Shown in pieces: positions 1 through 5,076 of a stretch of 5,741 bases of DNA. Numbering within the stretch: position 1 is the stretch's first letter; each line of letters opens with the position of its first letter. The notes under the pieces are model-generated. The model made no database searches. It saw only the letters and a list, made by a program, of their open reading frames with translations, and had not been told where the DNA came from. This stretch comes from Immundisolibacteraceae bacterium (lineage in GTDB: Bacteria; Pseudomonadota; Gammaproteobacteria; Immundisolibacterales; Immundisolibacteraceae). The position numbers and the translations under genes are program-made. The DNA lies in the NCBI GenBank assembly GCA_019090185.1, contig JAHRWJ010000234.1:1-5741 (forward strand), in the 5' to 3' direction.

Positions 1-167
1 AGGTGATTGATTTAACTAAAAACAGCTGTGTGGATTGGTTGCGGATCGACGGCGCCATCGCCGAGCTGTACGACCTGGAGGTGTTGCCGGGTGTGACCTG
101 CCCGATGGCGGTGCCGCCGATGTCCGAAGAGGCCGCAACGCTGGTGACCTTTGCGCCACTGGAATAG
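1..167 (+). CDS. C-terminal end of an unrecognised protein (5' partial)
   Basis: An open frame enters from the left edge (first complete codon at 3) and ends at a TAG at 165-167, giving the last 54 residues of a protein. The peptide has ordinary soluble-protein composition, with Trp, two Cys and several acidic residues. It begins VIDLTKNSCVDWLRIDG and ends TLVTFAPLE. I do not recognise a family and assign no function. A GTG at position 3 is in frame, but nothing upstream is visible to judge it as a start; a longer gene cut by the window edge is more likely. GC-rich third positions support coding here rather than in the opposite-strand frame over the same bases. It is convergent with the carbonic anhydrase gene and followed by a hairpin at 198-224. 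Confidence 0.6.
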   Translation, partial: VIDLTKNSCVDWLRIDGAIAELYDLEVLPGVTCPMAVPPMSEEAATLVTFAPLE

Positions 168-197
168 TTAACGCGAGTGGGTCAGGCAGGTAGTTTT

Positions 198-224
198 GCA
201 AACGGCACCCTGGGTGCTGTTTGT
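198..224 (+). terminator. Hairpin downstream of the first gene, possible weak terminator
   Basis: A ten-pair stem (199-208 with 214-223, one G-T pair) encloses a five-base CCTGG loop, and a G-T pair at 198/224 can extend it. It lies 30 bases after the TAG of the first gene. Only short T runs follow on the plus strand (TTTC, then TTTTA further on), so it is a poor match to a canonical intrinsic terminator. On the minus strand no T tract follows. It may end the leftmost transcript or simply stabilise a 3' end. Confidence 0.4.
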
Positions 225-302
225 GGTTTCGGGTGTCTGATTTTATGGTCTGCCAGTGAGGTATTAAACGGGCGATGCTGCCTTATGGCTGTTTGATTCA
301 TT

Positions 303-353
303 TTGTCGCAAAGCCTTAAGGTTTTTGTGATCGGCCTGTGACCGATTTGTCAT
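303..353 (+). promoter_or_regulatory. Orphan PhoB-box-like array
   Basis: Seven-base units related to CTGTCAT occur at exact 11-base steps: TTGTCGC (303), a degenerate unit (314), TTGTGAT (325), CTGTGAC (336) and TTGTCAT (347). The last two are joined by CGAT, the same architecture as the classical Pho box (two CTGTCAT-like repeats with a four-base spacer). Bases 303-342 match the pstS array at 3947-3986 in 29 of 40 positions. The downstream -10 position (about 364-369, GCCATT) is poor. No plus-strand gene follows: the next gene is the convergent carbonic anhydrase. A perfect GGAGGT at 387-392 has no start codon at a usable distance. It may be a decayed or duplicated promoter, or one for an antisense or noncoding transcript. 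Confidence 0.5.
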
Positions 354-461
354 CCAGTTCCCAGCCATTGCGCCAGTAACAGCATTGGAGGTGGATTAGG
401 GATTACCAAGTTATTAAGAGTGTGTTTGGCTATTAATGGTCTGGCTGAGATGGCTGCGAGG

Positions 462-1073
462 TTACATGAATTTAACAAAGCCATTACTTACGTCGTATAG
501 CGCGCCGACAATCTCAATATCGCCGTCGAACTCCATGTCAGCCAGAATCGAGCTTTCATTCCTGATTCTGTCGATTGAAAGCGCGACATTGAGAGCGGCG
601 ACCTCTTCAATGGTTGGTTCGTCCATCGGGTCGTCATTTTTCTTGATGGCATCGACAGCCGGTTTTATCTTGCTCAACAAGGCGGTGATATTGCCCAGCT
701 CGACATTATTGCAGGCAGCTGTTACGGCCCCGCATTTTGAATGTCCCAGCACGACTACAATTTTCGATCCGGCTACTTTGCACGCATATTCCATTGAGCC
801 CAAAACGTCTGGGTTGACGATATTGCCCGCCACTCGCACGCTGAAAATATCGCCAATGCCCTGATCAAAAACAAGTTCAGCAGGCACCCGTGAGTCTATG
901 CAGGACAACACCACCGCAAAGGGGTATTGCCCTTTGCTGGTCTCGAACACCTGATCCTGTAGGTTGCGCTGAGCTTTGACATTTTGAACAAACCGGCTAT
1001 TGCCCTCAGCAAGAATTCGATGGGCGTCTTTTGGTGTTAGGTTTTCCTGGGTGTGTTTGGTCTGGGTTCTCAT
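462..1073 (-). CDS. Beta-class carbonic anhydrase
   Basis: This is a 203-residue zinc enzyme that reversibly hydrates CO2 to bicarbonate, probably cytoplasmic since no signal peptide is visible. The beta-class zinc site is intact: C58 and D60 in the CIDSR motif (with R62 forming the usual Asp-Arg pair), then H111 and C114 in GHSKCGA. Flanking family blocks are also present: the DIFSVRVAGN segment at about 75-84 and the GSMEYA helix at 92-97. Length is normal for bacterial beta enzymes. The ATG overlaps the TGA of the upstream transporter gene as ATGA, and an AAGG (1084-1081 on the minus strand) sits seven bases before it, so this start is well supported and coupled translation is likely. Its role is probably to equilibrate bicarbonate and CO2 for the adjacent SulP carrier. 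The family call is near certain; the physiological role is inferred from context. Confidence 0.96.
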   Translation of the reverse strand: MRTQTKHTQENLTPKDAHRILAEGNSRFVQNVKAQRNLQDQVFETSKGQYPFAVVLSCIDSRVPAELVFDQGIGDIFSVRVAGNIVNPDVLGSMEYACKVAGSKIVVVLGHSKCGAVTAACNNVELGNITALLSKIKPAVDAIKKNDDPMDEPTIEEVAALNVALSIDRIRNESSILADMEFDGDIEIVGALYDVSNGFVKFM

Positions 1074-1084
1074 GCGGCTACCTT
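1070..1084 (-). promoter_or_regulatory. ATGA stop-start overlap with internal ribosome binding site
   Basis: The TGA of the transporter (1072-1070) and the ATG of the carbonic anhydrase (1073-1071) share bases as ATGA. An AAGG at 1084-1081, still inside the transporter frame, is placed seven bases before the ATG. This is the usual arrangement for translational coupling and implies matched synthesis of the two proteins. Confidence 0.85.
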
Positions 1085-2914
1085 GGCGTTGTTTTTCAGG
1101 TGGTTTAGACAGTCGTCAAAATCGTTAAAAATGTGTTCTACCGGTATCAAGTCAGGAATGATGTCGATGCACTCGAGCAGGTATCTTGGTTGTTTGACAA
1201 CACCAACCAGCAACACCTTGTTGTCGTTACTGACAAGATCAATCAACAGCTCCTCCATGACGTAGAGGCCTGATTGATCCATGTATTCCATTCGTTCCAT
1301 TCTGATAACAACCGTGCTGGCTGTAGCAGGGATTTGGTCTGCCAATTGCTGGAAACCGCTGGTCGACCCGAAAAATAACGGCCCGTTCACATGCTTGATG
1401 AAAACCTCTTTTTCAAGGCTTGGCGGGAATCCTGCTTCGTCGTTCCAGGCAGTCTCTTTTTTCAAGGATTTAACCTCAGAACCTGCGGCGGTAAGGTCAC
1501 CCATTTTTTTCATGAACATTAGTGATGCAAACACCAGTCCCATGCCCACCGCATAGACCAAATTCCACAGGGAAGAGAGCAATAAAACGGTGATCATAAT
1601 CAGGACTTCGGAGCGGGGCATATGCGGGATCGCCTTGAGCCCCTTGTAGTCCATAACCCCGATGCCCACGGTGATGAGAATCCCGGCCAATACGGCGGCC
1701 GGTATTTGCGATGCAACCGGTCCTAGGGCAAGCAGAATGAACAGTAATAACAGCCCGGCGACCATGCCCGATAGCCTGGTTTTGCCGCCAGAGTTGATAT
1801 TCACCACGGTTCTGATGGTCGCACCAGCGCCTGGAATTCCGCCGAAAACTGCAGCAATGCTATTACCAACCCCCTGACCGACCAATTCCTTATCGGGGCG
1901 GTGTTTGGTCTTGGTCATGTTGTCGGCGACGACAGAGGTGAGCAGTGAGTCGATCGCGCCGAGTAATGCCAGCGTGACTGCGGCAAAGACATAAGGCGAG
2001 ATGCTGGCAAAGCTAAACTCGGTGACAATGCCCATATTCGGAGCGGGCAAACCGCTTGGAATCTCTTGAATGGCGCGGTAATCGAGTTTGAAAAAGTAGG
2101 CAACCCCAGATACCGCTACCAGCGCCACTAGCTGGCTGGGAACCTTGGTGGTGATGCGTTTAAATCCGTAAACAATGATGATGGTGCTCGCCACCAGCAT
2201 GAGCTCTAGCCAGGCAATATTTTTCACTGCCCTGGGCAACATTTTTAATGAACCGATCACGCCAGAGGACGCAGAGGCGGCCAGCGACTGCGACTCTTTC
2301 AGTACCTGGGCAGCAGAGATGTGCTCTGCACGATCTATTGTCTCCCTGAAATCTTCCAGCACGAGGATGCCTTCGCCGGCTTCGTCGCGCAGAATATTAT
2401 TCAGGATCACTTGCTCAGCCATCGGCTTAAACTGGCCTACATACTCGGTATCTTCTTTGGGGTAGTAACCCAGCGCTGGCAGCAGCTGGGTGATCAGGAT
2501 GATCACCCCAATCGCGGTCATAAATCCGGAGACTACTGGGTAAGGGATATAGCGGATGTACTTTCCAAGCCCCATGAGTCCGAGCCCTACCTGCATCAGG
2601 CCAGACAGTAAAAATACCGACAGGATGATGGGTAGTGCCTTGCTGACGTCGCCTTCAAACGCGGCGACAATTCCCGCAACCACCACCATACTCACCGCCG
2701 TCATGGGGGCTGTTGGGCCGGAAATTTGAGTATTTGTGCCGCCAAACAAGGCGGCAAAAAAGCCGATAAAAATTGCGCCGTACAGCCCCGCCGAAGGCCC
2801 TAAACCTGAGCTCACGCCGAAAGCTAATGCCAGCGGCAGTGCGACTATGCCGGCGGTAATTCCCCCAAAGAGGTCGCCTTTTAAGTGGCTGAAATCAAAA
2901 ACACTTTTCATCAT
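1070..2914 (-). CDS. SulP-family anion transporter with C-terminal STAS domain (probable bicarbonate transporter)
   Basis: This 614-residue inner-membrane carrier belongs to the SulP/SLC26 family. The membrane domain runs from about residue 12 to 468. It has GPTAPMT (66-72) in the substrate-site region, the AIDSLLTSVVADNMT segment (320-334) and the family signature from about 341 to 386 (GQGVGN, GGIPGAGATIRT, then SGGKTRLSGM). A cytoplasmic STAS domain spans about 502-608 with DQSG at 546-549. Between the helices ending near 150 and starting near 234 lies an unusually long, mostly hydrophilic stretch of about 80 residues with a helical, acidic character. SulP proteins carry sulfate, bicarbonate or other anions; coupling by ATGA overlap to a carbonic anhydrase favours bicarbonate, as in BicA-like carriers, but sequence alone does not prove it. 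The first of two adjacent ATGs is chosen because a GAGA lies about ten bases upstream. The 91-base gap to the regulator gene shows no convincing promoter, so cotranscription with the regulator is possible. Confidence 0.93.
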   Translation of the reverse strand: MMKSVFDFSHLKGDLFGGITAGIVALPLALAFGVSSGLGPSAGLYGAIFIGFFAALFGGTNTQISGPTAPMTAVSMVVVAGIVAAFEGDVSKALPIILSVFLLSGLMQVGLGLMGLGKYIRYIPYPVVSGFMTAIGVIILITQLLPALGYYPKEDTEYVGQFKPMAEQVILNNILRDEAGEGILVLEDFRETIDRAEHISAAQVLKESQSLAASASSGVIGSLKMLPRAVKNIAWLELMLVASTIIIVYGFKRITTKVPSQLVALVAVSGVAYFFKLDYRAIQEIPSGLPAPNMGIVTEFSFASISPYVFAAVTLALLGAIDSLLTSVVADNMTKTKHRPDKELVGQGVGNSIAAVFGGIPGAGATIRTVVNINSGGKTRLSGMVAGLLLLFILLALGPVASQIPAAVLAGILITVGIGVMDYKGLKAIPHMPRSEVLIMITVLLLSSLWNLVYAVGMGLVFASLMFMKKMGDLTAAGSEVKSLKKETAWNDEAGFPPSLEKEVFIKHVNGPLFFGSTSGFQQLADQIPATASTVVIRMERMEYMDQSGLYVMEELLIDLVSNDNKVLLVGVVKQPRYLLECIDIIPDLIPVEHIFNDFDDCLNHLKNNAKVAA

Positions 2915-3005
2915 CTATGTTCGTCTCAAAGTTTTTTGCGGCACGGCTACAGGTAATTAAGGGGCATAGAACTGGTTGTGAGGTTGGTGAAATTAGGTAG
3001 GACGA

Positions 3006-3677
3006 TTAGGTTTTCAGGAAACGAAACACCAGATCCGTGTAGAAAGTTGTAATGCTGTTTTTTTCATTGGTTACATCGGTCAGTGAAGGTAAGTGCTCGG
3101 CAAAGTATTTCTGCTGGTGAGCGCCTTCTATTACCGTTGAAATCAGCATGTGTGGTTGCTGGCAGGTTGGGGAAACCTCCAGAACGATCTCACTGACACG
3201 CCTGACTGTTGCTTTGTAACTGTTAAAAGCCCCTCTTTTGTTCTCATCATCGACTTTTGTGGTGTGGTACGACTTTAGAGACTCGGAGAAGACAATTTCA
3301 CTCAGCAATACTTCGTTAACGTAAGAAATAGAGTTATCGATAGTGACTGGCTGAGTGAGAATTTCGAGTGCTTTCTTTAGCCTTTCCTCGGGCGACTCAA
3401 CGTTGGACATCGCGAACACCAGGCGGTATTCCGTCCAGGTCCAGTACCAGCTGGTCAGATAGACCAGCAATGCATGTTTACTCTCAAAGTATCGATAGAT
3501 CGAGCTCTCTGGTGATTTGATTGCGAGGCTCAACTTCTTAAACGTAAACACCTCGAAGCCCATTTCATCGATGAGTTCGATGCTTTTCGAAATGACCTTC
3601 CTGCCCAGCTCAGAAGAATCGGGATTCTTTGAGTAAAGCTCCGGGTTGATCTCGATCTGTAAGTGCAGATTCTTCAT
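3006..3677 (-). CDS. TetR/AcrR-family transcriptional regulator
   Basis: This is a 223-residue DNA-binding regulator. An N-terminal TetR-type domain spans about 27-73. In it, helix 1 runs through GRKVISKSIELIDEMG, and the helix-turn-helix lies at about 45-66 (FTFKKLSLAIKSPESSIYRY) followed by the typical YFESKHALLVYL end. The rest is a divergent helical ligand/dimer domain; no ligand can be predicted. I choose ATG at 3677, which has GGA nine bases upstream, over an in-frame TTG at 3701 that has no ribosome binding site. The gene is first in a minus-strand row with the SulP and carbonic anhydrase genes (91-base gap), so it probably controls that module and itself. It is also divergent from pstS. 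A palindrome at 3716-3728 in its promoter region is a candidate operator. It appears more A+T-rich than its neighbours, which may hint at separate origin. Confidence 0.88.
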   Translation of the reverse strand: MKNLHLQIEINPELYSKNPDSSELGRKVISKSIELIDEMGFEVFTFKKLSLAIKSPESSIYRYFESKHALLVYLTSWYWTWTEYRLVFAMSNVESPEERLKKALEILTQPVTIDNSISYVNEVLLSEIVFSESLKSYHTTKVDDENKRGAFNSYKATVRRVSEIVLEVSPTCQQPHMLISTVIEGAHQQKYFAEHLPSLTDVTNEKNSITTFYTDLVFRFLKT

Positions 3678-3715
3678 GCGCAGCAATCCATCAGATAACA
3701 AAGATCGCTATATTA

Positions 3716-3728
3716 ATAGTATTACTAT
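3716..3728 (-). promoter_or_regulatory. 13-base palindrome, candidate operator of the TetR-type regulator
   Basis: ATAGTATTACTAT is a perfect palindrome around one central base, 39 bases upstream of the chosen ATG of the regulator. A second inverted pair, AGTATTA (3718-3724) and TAATACT (3741-3747), overlaps it. The surrounding A+T-rich DNA could hold a minus-strand promoter: a TTGCAC is followed 18 bases later by TAATAT, a weak match. TetR proteins commonly bind palindromes overlapping their own promoter, so autoregulation is plausible. Chance palindromes are easier in A+T-rich sequence. Confidence 0.45.
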
Positions 3729-3761
3729 CGTATGTGCAAATAATACTTTCTCTATCCAGAG

Positions 3762-3789
3762 TAAAGCTCTCATGACTGAATGAGCTTTA
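3762..3789. repeat. Inverted repeat, 8-base arms
   Basis: TAAAGCTC (3762-3769) and GAGCTTTA (3782-3789) are exact reverse complements around a 12-base interval, and an inner CTCAT/ATGAG pair gives an alternative register. No T tract follows on either strand, so a terminator is unlikely. A protein-binding site or chance are both possible. Confidence 0.5.
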
Positions 3790-3795
3790 AGGGGT

Positions 3796-3813
3796 TACCG
3801 ATACCGATACCGC
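3796..3813 (+). repeat. Three tandem hexamers TACCGA/TACCGA/TACCGC
   Basis: Two exact TACCGA copies and a third differing in its last base run head to tail. The function is unknown; it is too short to be a diagnostic repeat family. Confidence 0.6.
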
Positions 3814-3913
3814 TGCGGCCACCGGCCAGGCTTTTGTTCAGGCCGGGAGGTCACAGGCTGCCGAAGCTGATAGCAATCTAACTGTCTACCAGAAAGTTAG
3901 TGGGGCATAACCC

Positions 3914-3933
3914 TGGTGTCACCATTTGGTGAC
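3914..3933. promoter_or_regulatory. Overlapping TGGTG/CACCA palindromes upstream of the Pho array
   Basis: TGGTGTCACCA (3914-3924) is a perfect palindrome around a central T. GTCACCATTTGGTGAC (3918-3933) is a second perfect palindrome, and the two share the CACCA half. Three half-sites are thus packed into 20 bases, ending 13 bases before the first PhoB-type unit. The arrangement suggests an operator for an additional regulator of pstS. The protein is unknown; the local TetR-type regulator is one candidate. Hairpin formation in RNA is less likely because the site lies upstream of the predicted transcript start. Confidence 0.45.
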
Positions 3934-3946
3934 GGCCTGCTTGCCA

Positions 3947-3986
3947 CTGTCACAAAACCATAATATTTCTGTCATCGACCTGTCAT
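3947..3986 (+). promoter_or_regulatory. PhoB-box array of the pstS promoter
   Basis: The core is CTGTCAT-CGAC-CTGTCAT at 3969-3986, two exact seven-base repeats starting 11 bases apart, matching the well-known Pho box consensus. A further unit, CTGTCAC, begins at 3947, exactly 22 bases before, and a degenerate unit (CCATAAT) fills the phase at 3958. PhoB dimers could therefore occupy two adjacent sites, activating pstS and probably the porin during phosphate limitation. Orientation and distance to the -10 agree with direct activation of pstS. Confidence 0.88.
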
Positions 3987-3996
3987 CCAGCTGCCG

Positions 3997-4002
3997 GAGA
4001 AT
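3997..4002 (+). promoter_or_regulatory. Probable -10 element of pstS
   Basis: GAGAAT matches four of six bases of the sigma-70 -10 consensus and begins ten bases after the PhoB core, the spacing expected when the Pho box replaces the -35. Transcription should then start near 4009, downstream of the ATG at 4003, so that ATG cannot be the translation start. Confidence 0.5.
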
Positions 4003-4044
4003 ATGCCGAATCAAATAAATGCAATGCAGATTGATTCAGTGAAA

Positions 4045-4049
4045 AAGGA
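4045..4049 (+). promoter_or_regulatory. Ribosome binding site deciding the pstS start
   Basis: AAGGA lies seven bases before ATG 4057, an ideal distance. It abuts ATG 4051 too closely, and nothing comparable precedes the in-frame ATGs at 4003 and 4024. It therefore selects 4057, which also gives a clean signal peptide. Confidence 0.75.
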
Positions 4050-4056
4050 AATGAAG

Positions 4057-5025
4057 ATGAATGGTTTGAAATTATTTACTGGTGCCGCCGCGATGGCTCT
4101 TACCGTTAGCGCCCCGGTTAAGGCGTTGGAAGTAGAAGCTGATTTAAATAACTACGAGATTGTTAGTGGGGTTGCCGGCAACCTCTCCAGCGTCGGCTCC
4201 GACACGCTAGCCAACTTGATGACCCTTTGGGCGGAAGAGTTCAAGCGGGCTTATCCGAACGTCAACATTCAGATTCAGGCAGCGGGCTCTTCTACTGCGC
4301 CGCCGGCGCTGACCGAAGGTACCTCTAACGTTGGCCCAATGAGCCGGATGATGAAGGATAAGGAGCTGGAAGCGTTTGAGCGCAAATATGGTTACAAGCC
4401 GACTCCAATCCGGGTGGCGATCGATGCTCTGGCAGTTTATGTGCATAAAGATAACCCGATTGCCGGGCTGACGATTGCTCAGGTTGACGCGATTTTTTCG
4501 GCAACGCGCAAATGTGGTGGCATTGAGCCGCTACGCCAATGGGGTCAGCTAGGTCTTGGCGGTGGGCTCAAGAACCAGTTCGTCCAGCTGTTTGGTCGTA
4601 ACTCGGTTTCTGGCACCTACGGTTACTTTAAGAAAAAGGGGCTTTGTAAGGGTGACTTTAGCCCGACGGTGAATGAGCAGCCGGGCTCGGCATCGGTGGT
4701 CCAGTCAGTTGCCACGTCGATCAACGCGGTCGGCTATTCGGGTATTGGCTATAAAACGTCAGGGGTTCGCGCGGTGCCTTTGGCCAAAAAAGCGGGTAGA
4801 CCTTTTGTTGAGGCGACGCCGGCTAATGCGATCGCCGGCAAATATTCGCTGGCTCGTTTTCTATACGTGTACGTCAATAAACACCCGAACAAACCCCTGG
4901 CGCCGCTAGAGCGTGAATTTTTAACGCAGGTGCTGTCGAAAGCGGGTCAGCAAGTGGTGGTAAAGGACGGCTATATCCCACTGCCAGCCTCTGTTGCCGC
5001 TAAAGAGATCGCCAAACTGAACTAA
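4057..5025 (+). CDS. pstS: PstS-like periplasmic phosphate-binding protein
   Basis: This 322-residue periplasmic receptor captures phosphate and delivers it to an ABC transporter (PstCAB, not in the window). A signal peptide covers residues 1-23: a lysine near the start, a hydrophobic Leu/Ala core and VKA before the probable cleavage. No lipobox is visible, so the protein should be soluble. Ligand-loop motifs of the family are GSDTLANLM (47-55), [14 protein letters not shown] (76-89) and [11 protein letters not shown] (181-191). In the last one, R181, S185, G186 and T187 correspond to Arg135, Ser139, Gly140 and Thr141 of Escherichia coli PstS, while S183 stands where that protein has Asp137. 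[14 protein letters not shown] (205-218) and AVGYSGIGY (224-232) complete the fold. C153 and C197 could form a disulfide. A PhoB array and -10 lie directly upstream and a phosphate-type porin follows. The family is secure; phosphate specificity is supported by context. Confidence 0.95.
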   Translation: MNGLKLFTGAAAMALTVSAPVKALEVEADLNNYEIVSGVAGNLSSVGSDTLANLMTLWAEEFKRAYPNVNIQIQAAGSSTAPPALTEGTSNVGPMSRMMKDKELEAFERKYGYKPTPIRVAIDALAVYVHKDNPIAGLTIAQVDAIFSATRKCGGIEPLRQWGQLGLGGGLKNQFVQLFGRNSVSGTYGYFKKKGLCKGDFSPTVNEQPGSASVVQSVATSINAVGYSGIGYKTSGVRAVPLAKKAGRPFVEATPANAIAGKYSLARFLYVYVNKHPNKPLAPLEREFLTQVLSKAGQQVVVKDGYIPLPASVAAKEIAKLN

Positions 5026-5076
5026 CCTGTTGAAACCTCTTTTAAGAATTAACAACTTAACAAGGAATTAAATCCA

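Larger units (their letters stand above)
3678..4056. other. Divergent intergenic regulatory region (regulator / pstS)
   Basis: These 379 bases between the two divergent start codons contain no convincing gene. From left to right they hold the A+T-rich upstream region of the TetR-type gene with a 13-base palindrome, an inverted repeat (3762-3789), a three-copy hexamer (3796-3813) and a CCGGCC/GGCCGG inverted repeat (3822-3846). Overlapping TGGTG/CACCA palindromes (3914-3933), the PhoB array (3947-3986) and the pstS -10 and leader follow. An open plus-strand stretch of 39 codons without a start lies at 3791-3910; it is too short to call a gene. Confidence 0.7.

Noticed and set aside
16..201. 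Minus-strand open frame of 61 codons rich in Pro, Arg and Ala
   Set aside because: It is antisense to the plus-strand partial gene, and its composition is typical of the complement of GC-rich coding sequence.
311..327. Short AAAGCC-TTAA-GGTTTT hairpin followed by T residues, as a terminator
   Set aside because: The stem is short, A+T-rich and includes a wobble pair, and it lies within the phased Pho-like array, which explains it better.
387..392. Perfect GGAGGT Shine-Dalgarno-like sequence
   Set aside because: No ATG, GTG or TTG start lies at a suitable distance and no coding frame follows.
168..461. Possible CRISPR, tRNA, attachment site or insertion-sequence ends
   Set aside because: No regularly spaced long repeats, cloverleaf, transposase frame or terminal inverted repeats are visible here or elsewhere in the window.
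436..864. Plus-strand open frame of 142 codons beginning after the orphan Pho array
   Set aside because: It lies almost wholly antisense to the carbonic anhydrase, whose catalytic motifs are intact, has no ribosome binding site and low-complexity Ser-rich sequence. It is a shadow of the real gene.
2175..2611. Two overlapping plus-strand frames inside the SulP gene
   Set aside because: Both are antisense to continuous SulP coding sequence with family motifs on either side, so they are shadows.
4003..4056. Extended N-terminus of PstS from ATG 4003
   Set aside because: The predicted transcript starts after this ATG, it has no ribosome site, and it would bury the signal peptide behind 18 polar residues.
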